Shown: piece by piece, positions 32,216 through 42,631 of the stretch
Numbering within the stretch: the first letter of the stretch is position 1
How the letters are laid out: each line of letters begins with the position of its first letter
Source of the DNA: Diaporthe sp. PMI_573
Lineage: Eukaryota > Ascomycota > Sordariomycetes > Diaporthales > Diaporthaceae
Reading direction: 5' to 3'
Assembly: GCA_021399435.1 (NCBI GenBank)
Contig: JAJTUP010000001.1
Span: 124,001-188,000 of the forward strand
Length of the DNA stretch: 64,000 nt
Notes under the pieces: generated by a model
Database searches by the model: none
What the model was told of the DNA's origin: nothing
What the model saw: only the letters and a program-made list of their open reading frames with translations
Program-made: the position numbers and the translations under genes

Positions 32216-35128
32216 TCAAACAGAACCTTCAATACTTTGCCTCAATTCCTGCAGTCCCCGTTCGTCGTGGCCGTTTCTCGCAAGCACAAGCGCACGGTGC
32301 GCCTTGTCCGCGTCTAACAAGTTCATATTAAACGAGATATTCTCCATAGCCAGCTTGACGGTTTTCTTGTTCAACCTGGCCCCTCTCTCGACGAAGAGTT
32401 CTAATATGGGGGCCAAAGGCGCCCAGGCGTCCGTACCGCTGGTGTGGATAGCAGCTCCAATCATGGCTGTCAGGAAAGCCACCCATGGCGTCCCATCACC
32501 TATATTCAGGCTGTGCTGGCCACCTGCATCAAATATAGCGCGATATATACCGACCTTGGGCGGATATGCGAAGTTGGCGTCGAGGAAGAGTGATGAGGGT
32601 TCCGTCCTGGGGTCTTGAACGTGGGTAACCGGTTCTTTTGCGAACAATGACTTTTTGAACCTTTCGAATTTCGCATGTTGGCACTTCGCGAAGACTTTTA
32701 GTTCATTTCGTGGCATATTGGGCCTGCGAATTCTGGCCGAGACGTAGGGTTCAACTCCGTGCCGCACTGCGAGCGCTAGGAAGCTGGCATAGTGAGGTTG
32801 GGACACCCACGGGCTAATGCTATGTTCGTCGGGTAGTGCGTTATAGATGTCGTGGGCCTGGTCCGCAGAAGCCACGAGAGGTATGACCTCACGCAAACAA
32901 TCCACAAGCTTGATGACCATTCCTCCATTCTGCTTTGCCTTGCCTGCAGACTCAAGGCAGAATTTCACAAAAGGTACAGGGTTGGTAACCTGTGAATCCA
33001 AAGTCTTCAACAGAGAGAGATAGCCACAGCAGAATCGTAGGTGACTGTCAAAGTCACCGGCAGCCTTTTGAAGCTTCGTCCGGGTGTCCTCGTTGTTCAG
33101 GTAATCTCGCACAGTGCGATGCAGGTATTGGACTCTATGGCCCGGCCCAACCTCCAACAGGCCTTTGCACCTACTGTTCAAGCGTCGGCGTAAGGTTGAG
33201 ATCCGTGACAGGTTCTCGTCCCCTGATGTGGGCGCGACTTGCATCTGCAATGCGGTTTCAGGGCTCTCATCGTCTGCGTAAAGAAAGGCGAGTGCGACCG
33301 GCGGTAGGCGACTTTCGAGGGTCATGATGAAGTATTGAGATGCGTGCTGGAAATAGTAAGGATCCAGCTGGTCCAAAATCGCGATGTATAGCTTCTCCAG
33401 GTCAGCCGGCAGGGCGTCGAGCCGACGCTGCAGGTCCGAGATGCGATCGTCCTGACTAAGCCCTGCCAGTAGCGATGAGACCACGATCTCAACCCATAGG
33501 AAGACACCGGAAGATTTCTCTGTGATGTTGCCCAAGAATCTAGACGCATATTCCGCGTCTCTTTGTTGGAGCCTTTTGAATCCGTCATCGCCCTCGAATT
33601 TGGACCTGACAAAACGTTCGATGTCTGACCCCGTTATGTCCTGGAGCATCAGGCTTGGTTGCTGCTTGAAAGCATCTTCGAAGACAAGCCACGGCCGACT
33701 AGACACACAGAGCTTGATATTTGGCAAGTCTTTGAGTCTTCTGGTAAACCTGACAATATCCCATGGGTCGCCGTCAAACTCATCGAGCCCGTCGATAAGT
33801 AAGCAGAGCTTGAAGGTCCTCAGGGTGGTGAGGGCCGTGACTGTGTCATAGAACATCCGCCGGAGCTCAGCCTCGCTCCATTGGGGCAGGGCAGACGAGC
33901 GTCCAAATAAGCAAGCCCACTCCCAGTCTTCGGGTAAAACATCCGGGATGATGTCTGGACGAAGTGAGAAGATCTGGAAGAGCAGCGTAGTGAAGAGTCC
34001 TTTCTGCGAATTTTCCATGCTGGTACCCGATGCCCAAAAGTAAAAGGACGCGGTGATTAGTGTCGTATGACCTGCCCAGACAGCCAAATGCTCTCTAGTC
34101 CTGCTTCTGCCATCTGGCTGGCGTCCATACCGGTCGATGAATTTCATCAGAGTTGACTTTCCCGACCCAGCCTTGCCCGTTATCCAGTAAAGTTTCGAAT
34201 CAGACTCCAACCAGTCCGTGAATTGGAGGTCGCTCTTGCCGCCATCGAATAGCCATCTGAAAGTTTCTTGATGGGCGTCGCTGACGTGAGCCTCTCTATA
34301 CTCCATTTCTTGGTACCGAAGGCTCTCGATGAAATAAGCCTGCAACATGGTCTCTCTAGATTCCGGAATTTCATACTCCTTCATGTGTGGCCTGGCAAGC
34401 CAAGGCTCAGCGAGTCGCTGCGCGGGGGGTTTGGCGAACGCCGTCTCCATGTCTGCTTTCAATCTGTGGATTTCTGTGCTATCTCCAGACTGCTCTAGGA
34501 ATGTTGAGAGATATCCAAGTATGATATCCCCTGGTGGGTTGTCTTGTATGTCCGTTGTAGGCCTCTTAGGCCCGTTGAAACCTGTCAACTGTCTCTGTAA
34601 ACGTTTGATCTCACTCAGCATATCCTCTTGCTGCTTCAACGACTTCGTCTGAGTTTCTCTGCCGATCGTAGTTAGCAAACCACTCTGAAACTAGTACAGA
34701 ACTACCAACCTCAAGGAAGCCATGATCAGGGTGGCAAGTTGACGCCTGTACATGTCGATCCGGCCTTGCTGCTCAGCAATCTTAGAGCTTTTCCAAGTGG
34801 CCTTGAAGACTGTGACAAGGATACCTCTCCTACTTCCTTGTCGACGTAATCCAGTCTCCTCGATCGTGTCAAGCAGCTGCTGCGCAAGCACAAAGCATTC
34901 CTTGGAAAGGCTAGCTAGCCGGGTATCTTGGCCTGTCGATGCGGGGGATTCAAGGGATTTCAGTGTGTTTTGTAGGTCCAGTGTGAGGGCTTCAACCTCC
35001 TCGAGATGTTGAAGGGCGTTCCCATTCGAGTTGTAGATATCCCAACACTGCTTGACTAGCTTGCCACCCACCTCAAGAAATTGCAGGACGTTGCCGGCGA
35101 GGGCGAACGCCGCAATAGCCTCAGCCAT
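32216..35128 (-). CDS. NACHT-domain STAND protein (fungal NLR)
   Basis: Two exons (35128-34710, 34658-32216) give 953 aa. The 51-nt intron has a GCTAAC branch site and joins MASLR to ETQTKSL. The N-terminal 130 residues (MAEAIAAFALAGNVLQFLEVG...) are the helical N-terminal domain common in fungal STAND proteins. The NACHT NTPase has a Walker A motif GKAGSGKST at about residues 301-309 and a Walker B motif LLIDGLDEFDG about 110 residues later, followed by LPNIKLCVSSRPW and GVFLWVEIVVSSLL. The C-terminus has no visible ankyrin, WD40 or TPR repeats. Such proteins act in non-self recognition and regulated cell death. Together with the HET gene this makes a small incompatibility block. Confidence 0.9.
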
Positions 35129-35554
35129 GCCCTCACTATGGCATGAGGAGTTGGAGGTAGAGTATTGGGTGCAACAGCCAGCAAAGAGCTTATAGGACGC
35201 AATGATATGGTTAAGTGAGCTTGGTTTGTGTAGTCATCGGCGGTAGCGTCAAAATTTTATGAAAACAGACGACAGGAAAACAGAAGCATGCGGTCATGAT
35301 CACGATTCGGATCTGCTGACATGCAGCCTGCATGCAAGCCACACAAACGGCCCAATGACAGCCCTGCTGGTAGATGCAGGTAAGCGCTGTCCGAGCGACA
35401 CAAAACCAGGTGGAAAGCTATTCGTCTATAGGCCTACTGGTTGGTTAAGGGCAAGGGCCCCCCCCCCGCTGGGGGCTGCGCCCCCAGCTCCCGAAGATGG
35501 GGGATCGGGTTTATGGGATTTAACCAATCAGCTATCGACTTTTAAGAGTTGGCA
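35129..35554. other. NACHT gene promoter side and low-complexity stretch
   Basis: No gene is seen. Near 35457 an 11-base C run is followed by the perfect hairpin GCTGGGGGC-TGC-GCCCCCAGC at 35468-35488. Confidence 0.5.
35468..35488. repeat. GC-rich perfect hairpin
   Basis: Nine-base arms GCTGGGGGC and GCCCCCAGC flank a TGC loop. It is immediately preceded by a C homopolymer. Confidence 0.6.
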
Positions 35555-35690
35555 TCATCGTGCGCTACGCTTCAGCTGCCCAAAGGGGAGTACTTCGGGT
35601 CTAAAAAGGGTACATACGTGTAAAGGGCTGTCAGGGGGGGAGTGGGCTCCTGAAATGAAGGGCTTGGACTCACAAACTCGCGATGTTAAT
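35555..35690 (+). pseudogene. Orphan 3' end of an OPT transporter gene
   Basis: In one frame, 35569-35619 reads QLPKGEYFGSKKGTYV and then stop. This is nearly identical to the last residues of the complete OPT transporter at 46673-49976, which end QLPKGEYFGPRKGTYV. Similarity continues beyond the stop codon into the 3' flank: AGGGCT, then GGGCTTGGACT and ACAAA in both copies. Upstream, CATCGTG is also shared. Nothing of the transporter's membrane region remains to the left. The two copies are in opposite orientations about 11 kb apart. I read it as the remnant of a duplicated or rearranged OPT gene, now without function. Confidence 0.7.
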
Positions 35691-36661
35691 ATTTGAAGAG
35701 GGCATGGGTGGCCAGGATTTGAGCGAGAGAAGGCTCTTAGGGAACCTTTTACACAGACATATGGATAGTCACCCAACTACTGGTACGGCGCTGCCTCGGG
35801 ATACGAGAAGGATTGAATTGGTTTCGAGTATCCTGTCAACCTGGACTTTTTCAATGATGGTTCGGGAGTCCTTCGTCCATCTAGTAAAGTCTTCAAATAT
35901 ATTCAACACTGGATTTTAGAAGCCCAGTCTATTTTGCGGTGTAGAATTTAGTGTAAGCCGTCTTATTAGGTAATTAGAAATTTAATATAGAATATGCTTA
36001 GATTATAGAAGACTGTGGCTAGGACAGATACTATGTACCTATAACATCTGACTAATTAGCTTGTAACTTTAAAACCATAGTTAATATCTATAACTTCCGT
36101 TTAGAGACTATTCTAGACAAATAGCATAATGCTTGTTTTGTAGAACAACAGTTGTTCTGCCCCTACAAATCCCGGTACTAAGGAAGAAAGCAAATACCCT
36201 CAACAAACTAATGAAATCAATAGGACGTTCTGGTACTGCTATCTACCTTTAGACCTAGGGTGCAGAATCGCCAGATCCACCAAGGGGTGCAACCCATGAC
36301 AGCATAAGGGTTTTTAAGTATCAAGTATTCCAGAATAAATATACTTAATTGGTTTAATCTGGAGATTTGAGATAGCAGACTTGGCTTATAGACGGCTAAA
36401 GGCTAGGGAATTTAACAGGAGATTCTGGAGAAAAGTCCACTCATGCATTTTACAGAAGTGGTACCTCGTAAACCATCAAAAGTTTGTACTAATGCTTCGC
36501 ACAGAATGTTTTCCCTCCGCAACTCAGTGAGAACCCAGGCTTGCCACCACGTGGTGAGTTTCTAATTCAACTAGCTTTTGTGTGCTTCAACTTGGTAGGT
36601 TTCTCATGAAGCTGAACATTCCCAAATTTGGCTAGTGCCTGTACACGCTCTTCTCTGTTGA
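35691..36661. other. AT-rich gene-free stretch
   Basis: About 1 kb of AT-rich sequence with many stops in all frames. It may be decayed repeat DNA. No gene is supported. Confidence 0.45.
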
Positions 36662-37894
36662 TCACACGGCCTTTCGGATATAGACAGACAAATCGCTAAA
36701 GGTCTCGTCGTCAGCCAGGAACACCAACTCGATGTATTCTTTCAACATCTGTTCCACACGCGGCGACACTGGGTCGGCCCTAGAGACAATTAGATTCAAG
36801 TCGTAGACAGGAAGGGCAACTCAACTTGCCACACAGTCTTTCGATTTGAAGGAACGACCTTATCTAGGATCATTATCGCTGGTCGCGCGATATCTGCTAT
36901 GATCTGCCTAATTGGAATGTCGGCGCTGATAGCAATAATGACACTCGCTTCGTCGACTTCAAGGAAGGCTCTCGGATCATCGACAACGGTAAAGCCAGCT
37001 TCGCACAGGACTTGCTCATCGACGGACGTGTAGATTGGATCCTGGGCGTAACATTGGATCCCACCGTCACCACCAATATGGGCGCCCGATGCACAGTCAC
37101 TGCCCAAGAAGTCGCCAATCACCAGGGCAAGGGCATGCTGAGCCATGCTGCGCGAAGAGCCGTCGCCGGCCCATGTCATGGTGGAACACGCTAGGGCCAC
37201 AATCTTGTTAATTCCAGGTGGAATCACAGTCGAGGTGATGGCAGACCGGATCTGCGAAAAAAGCTCGCTGCCTTCCAAGGATTGCTTCGCCTGCTGAAAC
37301 CTCTGGCTCACGGTGGCATAGTCTGAGGCTGGCCAGGGGCTTACAAGCTCGCTGGTCTGTGCATTCCGTATTTCGGTCCAGTGGGCTACCTCGACTGACA
37401 GATAGGCACGGCACAGCGAGTAGTAGTGCGGATCCTGGTCGGCGAGGAGCCGGTCTATATCGTTGTAGTCGAGTATTGGTTTTGTCCTGCACAGTCAGGT
37501 TCAAATCAAACTAGAGGGGATCTAGGGGGAGGAAGTGCGGTCGCCAACAGTCCATGTAGTAGTATTCTTACATGATACAAACAAAGTCGTTCCCAAATGG
37601 ATGGTCTTGATGTTCCTTTCCACTGTTGATTTGGAAATAGACAGGAGTGCCGTCCAGGCCAATTACGGAAACTTTGTGATCGAGATTTCCACTGCTTTCG
37701 AATTGCCGCAGAATGTCTTGAAAATGACCTTTGGTGAATAATGGTACCCCAGCGTCGTACTTGGTCCTAATCAGTTCATGTGCGGCCGCAAGCTTCTCGC
37801 ATTTTTCGTCGAGGGTCATCGGTGGATCCGGTAGATCTGCACAAGCTACAACAACAATTGCGCTGCCATTATCAAATTGAGACGGCAAAGACAT
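36662..37894 (-). CDS. SRR1-like domain protein
   Basis: Three exons (37894-37572, 37486-36830, 36779-36662) give 365 aa. PPGINKIVALACSTMTW, SMAQHALALVIGDFLG, EQVLCEAGFTVVDDPRAFLEVDE and RPAIMILDK mark the SRR1-like domain, first described in a plant protein linked to light and clock signalling and common, with unknown role, in fungi. The N-terminal third is a lineage-specific extension. Intron 2 uses a GC donor (GCAAGT at 36829-36828) with acceptor CTAG ending at 36780. With it, the protein continues TVW-ADPVSPRVEQML to a natural C-terminus; without it the frame is disrupted. An open frame extends further upstream to a GTG at 38065, but the first ATG is at 37894. Confidence 0.85.
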
Positions 37895-38157
37895 AGCTGA
37901 GTGGGCGCTAGAAGGGTTGTCGGATGAGAGATCGATGTGGCCCTGGTGCCTTGGGAAGCGATGTTGGCAGGAGGAAGCGGGGCTGCGATTGAGCGCCAGG
38001 AAATGTTTGAGAGCTGATAAATATGTTGGATAAATCCGTAGTATTGATTGGTGGCCTCCTGACACCGCCCCACTTTAAGGAGCTACTAGATTAGTCAGGA
38101 ATTTACCTTGGGATCTGCCCACACCTTGCCCGCGGTACCGTCTTTTCATTTACAATA

Positions 38158-38330
38158 GTCTCGGAACGGAACTTTGGCCAGACCGATCGTGAAACTTTAA
38201 AAGCTGATTAGCTGAATCCTCAAGCTTTGCTATTCGTCTAGAATCGTCTCAATACGGAACTTTAACAGGCAGTTGTGAAACTTGGAAGCTGATTGGTTGA
38301 AACCCTAAGACTTGATTGGCTAGTGCAGGC
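38158..38330. repeat. Two degenerate tandem copies of about 85 bp
   Basis: Copy 1 (from 38158) and copy 2 (from 38246) share the ordered blocks GTCTC, CGGAACTTT, GTGAAACTT, AAGCTGATT and TGAA, with the same spacing but scattered changes. The region next to it is low complexity. Confidence 0.65.
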
Positions 38331-38394
38331 CGTGGCGCTGACTATTCTAGACCTAAACCCTCTGACCGGAGGGGGGCGGGGGGTGAGCCCACAG

Positions 38395-38424
38395 GCGTTT
38401 TGCATACACAGTATGTAAAATGCG
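38395..38424. repeat. Imperfect palindrome
   Basis: GCGTTTTGCATAC and GTATGTAAAATGCG face each other across ACA. Arms are about 13 bp with one or two mismatches. Confidence 0.5.
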
Positions 38425-38948
38425 TGCGGCAAGGGGTGGTAGTGGTAGTGGTGGTGGTGGTATGATTTACGCCATGGGGCCCGTAAGGGGCCGACTGCAC
38501 GGAGAGTATAGGGCGTAACTAAGTATAGTAGCTGCCAATAGGCTTAGGTATATGCTAGGAAAAAAGACAAGACTTTTAAGCTGCAATAATACTTTAAGTA
38601 GCCTAGATAGCAGGCTAATAAATACCTATAAAGCTTAAAAAAACCTATAAAATAACAAACTTTATAGGTCTGGAGCTTGAATTACACAAACTTCTCTAGG
38701 GAGAATGCTTCTACAGTATGCAACCCTCGATCCCAGTATGCATCTCTGAGCCCATGGTGCCGCTCGCTAGGCAGGATGAGCCACTTCGGGTTATGGATCG
38801 AAGGACGACAAAATTGAGCGATCATGGCCAACAAGGCTATCAATTTCTGGAGAGTGTGTCTTTTCGTTATTCTGTATGTAAATACGCCGAATCATCCATC
38901 GACAATCCCGTTGCAACCATTTCATTCCTGCCCAGTGTTCAATGCTCT

Positions 38949-40894
38949 TTACGCTTGGTAAGTCGACGCCGAAATACTGCCTCCCCGTCCAGTCCAGTCA
39001 ATGTGGATATCCTCACCATCTGTATATCTGGCGTTTGCAGCCTCAGGCTTGATTCTGAAAGTGTGCGCGCCGAAGTAGTCACGCTGCGCCTGTAGTAAGT
39101 TCGCTGGAAGATCTTTCGTACGATACCCGTCGAACCACGAAAGTGCGGTTGAAAAAGCTGGAGTCGGAATGCCAAGGAGGGCTGCCTTCGCAACAACATT
39201 CCTCCAGCCGGGTTGTGCCTTGTAGATAGCCTTATTGAAGAAGCTATCAAAAAGCAGGTTCTCCAGGTTAGCGCTATTACGGTAAGCTGCCGTAATATCT
39301 TTCAGAAAGGCAGAGCGGATAATGCACCCGCCGCGCCACATGAGGGCGATTGAGGGCTTATTTAATTTCCAGCCGTATTTGCGCGCGGCCTATGATTGGT
39401 TCATGTTAGTTTAGCAACTCAATCAGCAGTAGTATTGGGTTATTGAACTACCTCCTGTATGAGCATAAAGCCTTGGGTGTACGAGATGATCTTCGACGCA
39501 TAGAGGGCTTGTTCCAGGTCCTCAAGGAACTGCTCCTTGTTACCATCAAAGGAATCGAGGCCGCTAATAAACTTGAGCTTAGTTGATGCCTCTACACGCT
39601 CTTCCTTCATACCAGATAGGTAACGAGCGAGGACAGCCTCAGCGATAAGGGTGACAGGTACACCCAGGTCGAGAGCGTTTGCAACTGTCCACTTGCCAGT
39701 ACCCTTCTGACCCGCCTTGTCAAGGATCTTGTCGATGACAGAGGAGCCGTCTTCGTCGTTAAACTTGGCAATATCTCGCGTGATCTCAATCAGGTACGAG
39801 TCGAGGACACCTTGATTCCACTTAGCGAACGTGTCGCTGATTTCCTTGTTGTTCATCTTCAGGCCGCGCTTCATAATATCGTACGCCTAGTGCTTTGTGT
39901 CAGTCAAATCTGGTCTCCCTCTTAGACCCTTTGAAGTGGTCAATTATCACATACCTCACAGATAAGCTGCATATCACCGTATTCAATGCCGTTGTGCACC
40001 ATCTTGACGTAATGGCCAGCACCTTCATCACCAACCCACTCACAGCAGGCTTCCCCCTCACTGTGTGCAGCAACACTCTGAAAGATATGCCGAACAAAGG
40101 GCCAAGCCTCTTCATGACCGCCAGGCATTATTGAGGGGCCGAAGCGAGCGCCTTCCTCACCACCGGAGATACCAGCGCCGATAAACCGGATACCCTTAGT
40201 AGCAAGATAGTTGGCTCTTTGACTCGAGTCAGAGAAGTGGGAGTTGCCGCCATCAATGATAATATCGCCAGCTTCGAGCAGGGGCAGCAGGGTCGTAATC
40301 CAGTCGTCGACAGGCTTACCAGCCTGTACAAGCAGCATAACACGCCGTGGTCTCTTGAGATTAGATACGAACTGCTCATTAGAGTGGGCCCCTATGACGG
40401 TCTTTCCCTTTGCTTCCTTGGCGAGGAAAGTGTCAACTTTCGAAACAGTGCGGTTGAATGCGCAAACGGTATAACCGTGGTCGGCCATATTCAAGATGAG
40501 ATTTTGGCCCCTGCGGACCGTCATCAATTATGCTGGCCAAAACAGCAGATCAAGAGCATGAGTGCAGCGAACTTACATGACGGCAAGACCGATGAGGCCG
40601 ATATCAGCGCTTGCAGAGTTGTTAGCATTGTCCTGGAATTGCCACAATGATACTCCTTTGCAGCTCCACTCATGTTCGACAGCCGAGCGTTGAAGGGAGC
40701 TCAGTGGATGGTGTCTCTAGGTGCCGCGTGACGCGGCACTTTGACACTTCCGTCACATTGCAAAATGCCTGGCAGAGCTGCGGCAGGCCCCTCCATAATG
40801 GCATGGTCGCGATAAAGGGAACCAGATTGAAAAGGAGGTGCAGAATGGTCGGAAATCGGAGAGGGTGGGAAATAGCTTACAGTTCGCCAGACAT
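38949..40894 (-). CDS. gnd1: 6-phosphogluconate dehydrogenase (decarboxylating)
   Basis: Five exons (40894-40881, 40609-40577, 40510-39955, 39886-39452, 39389-38949) give 492 aa, the normal family length. The enzyme converts 6-phosphogluconate to ribulose 5-phosphate and CO2 with NADP in the pentose phosphate pathway, in the cytosol. The Rossmann motif GLIGLAVMGQNL spans exons 2 and 3. IIIDGGNSHF, GISGGEEGARFGPSIMPGG and GHYVKMVHNGIEYGDMQLI, with the catalytic Lys, are intact, and the C-terminus has YTDGEDIHIDWTGRGG. Exon 1 codes for only MSGE plus part of a Leu codon. It is joined through a 271-nt intron with a GCTAAC branch site to the 33-nt exon 2. This micro-exon structure is inferred from the frame and the conserved ADIGLIGLAVM start. 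It looks intact and functional; whether another copy exists cannot be told from here. Confidence 0.93.
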
Positions 40895-41638
40895 TGCAAG
40901 TGAAGTTGCGAGAGTGCGAGGTGTAGCCAAACAGCGATACTTGTGTCTGGGAATAGTGGTGGTGGTAAAGCGAATTTTCGACGAGGTTCGTGTGATGATG
41001 GGGGAGATGAAAGGAGAATCAGCGGATTGGAAGAAGATCTATGAGCTTTAAAAAGAATCAGGTTGCTTTGAACTATTCTAGGTGCAATGGCCCCATCAGC
41101 GGGGGCACGAATCCTGGGACATTGCGAGGAGAACTGTAAAGAGAACCGAGATGCGACTATTTTTAGTAGTTCGCAACAAGCGTACTCTAGATTTAGAAGA
41201 CACCCAAACTACCAACAAAAGTATATCTTCACAGTGGTAGCTCCCTGTGCGCGCTGGAATGAGGCGTTTCAGATAGGGTCCGTAGGAGGCATGGTGCCTT
41301 GAATTGGAAATGGAAAGGGCCAATGAAACAGGACAGACCAGCACGTTTGTCGACCAACATCGAATTCAGCCGCGCAAATCAGGATCTCACTTGCTCAACC
41401 AACAGGACCAACAAAGCGCATGAGTCCAACACCAGGCCACCATTGATCAAGCCTTTTCGTCGCCTCAAAGGCTACCCAGCCAATCAATACCCCTGTTGCC
41501 ACCACCATCCGGATCACCATCCCGACTGCTCAACCATACTAGCGCCAACTGGACCGCCTCGACCTCTGCGGCGCTGCCCGGACTTCGTACATCCGCTGAT
41601 GCCTCCGCCCCCTGGATCGCCAACAGGGTCACTCGATC
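40895..41638. other. 6PGDH promoter region and spacer
   Basis: No gene is seen. From about 41500 the sequence begins to show degenerate copies of the adjacent minisatellite unit. Confidence 0.45.
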
Positions 41639-41936
41639 AAACGACATGACATTGGCCGCCATGGTCACTGTGGCCGGGAGAGCCAACAAGGTCACTTAAT
41701 CAAACCAACATGGCATCGGTCGCCGTGGTCTCTGCGTTCGGGATCGCCAACGGGGTCACTCTATCAAACCAACATGGTATTTGGTCGCCGTGGTCTCTGC
41801 GGCCGGGAGAGCCAACAAGGTCACTTAATCAAACCAACATGGCATCGGTCGCCGTGGTCACTTTGGCCGGGAGAGCCAACGAGGTCACTTGATGAAACCA
41901 ACATGGCATTGGCCGCCGCGGTCTCTGCGGCCGCTG
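41639..41936. repeat. Minisatellite, 64-bp unit, about 4.7 copies
   Basis: Copies begin at 41639, 41702, 41766, 41831 and 41895 (63, 64, 65 and 64 bp, then a partial copy). Each opens with AAACCAACATGG or a close variant and contains GCCGTGGTC and GCCAAC-AGGTCACT. Weaker related copies precede the array from about 41500. The unit length is not a multiple of three and open frames through it are not conserved, so I do not call a protein. Confidence 0.85.
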
Positions 41937-42195
41937 ACCCCTTTCTTTCTTTACTTGACCTTGAGCGATGTCTTGATTCGGTATACCTGCAAGTGCTCAA
42001 TAATTAGAAACATAAGTGGCGCATTACGGTTGCAGAGGGGGTCAGAATGTTGATCTGGCCTTCGAAACAGGTTCCTGCCCTGGAACATCCTCAAGGCCCA
42101 TGACTAAATTTAGATGCGTTTTGGCTTCGCGGTTGAGTCACCATCCCGATATTCAAGAGGCTGCTCGAGGGCGGAGGCAATGATTTTCCCAAGAC
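41937..42195. other. Spacer between the minisatellite and the next core promoter
   Basis: A short stretch with no coding signal. Confidence 0.4.
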
Positions 42196-42205
42196 TATAT
42201 ATAAT
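42196..42205 (+). promoter_or_regulatory. TATA box of the small cysteine-rich ORF
   Basis: TATATATAAT is followed by an ATG-free leader rich in CAA and CACT repeats (42235-42390). Such leaders are typical of well-expressed fungal transcripts. Confidence 0.45.
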
Positions 42206-42460
42206 CTCTTGATCTCCTGTCTTCACCGTTCGGAACTGTCTTCAGAACACATCAACACAATCAACAGCCTCATCTACATAAACAACACTGAATCACACAA
42301 CAACACTCAATCACAAAAACAAAACTCAATCACACAAAAAAGCAACCTGATATCAGCAATTACTCAAAAAGAAAAACAAGAAACTCACTGATAACTCGTA
42401 TGTCTACCTCATGAACTTCACAGTCTTTATATCAAGTCTAACATGTGTAGCAGGCCCATA

Positions 42461-42631
42461 ATGTGCGTCTACTACACCGCTATCTATACCTGCTCCTGCC
42501 AGAGGAGGGTTTACATGAACGAATGCACCGCAACACAAAAGCGTGAACGAGACCACACCTACCGCAGCAAAGGCAGTAGGAACGTTAGTGCGCCCTGCGG
42601 CAACCCTCGATGCACAACACCCCCGCCTTAA
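42461..42631 (+). CDS. Small cysteine-rich hypothetical protein behind a leader intron
   Basis: A 56-codon ORF encodes MCVYYTAIYTCSCQRR... with six Cys and a Pro-rich end. The upstream leader contains no ATG for about 200 bp after the TATA box. A consensus intron (donor GTATGT near 42399, branch CTAAC, acceptor TGTAG at about 42450) would remove an in-leader ATG and make the ATG at 42461 the first in the mature message. Small fungal proteins starting with MC and a CxC motif are common, with unknown role. There is no signal peptide. The ORF alone is weak evidence; the promoter, leader and intron together make it credible. Confidence 0.45.
   Translation: MCVYYTAIYTCSCQRRVYMNECTATQKRERDHTYRSKGSRNVSAPCGNPRCTTPPP

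Larger units (their letters stand above)
37895..38948. other. Repeat-rich intergenic region
   Basis: No gene is seen between the SRR1-like and 6PGDH genes. It contains two degenerate tandem copies, an imperfect palindrome at 38395-38424 and a GGT-rich microsatellite near 38432-38462. Confidence 0.5.

Noticed and set aside
41475..42007. Several short plus-strand ORFs across the minisatellite, possibly a repetitive protein
   Set aside because: Unit lengths of 63-65 bp shift the frame from copy to copy, so no repeat protein is maintained.
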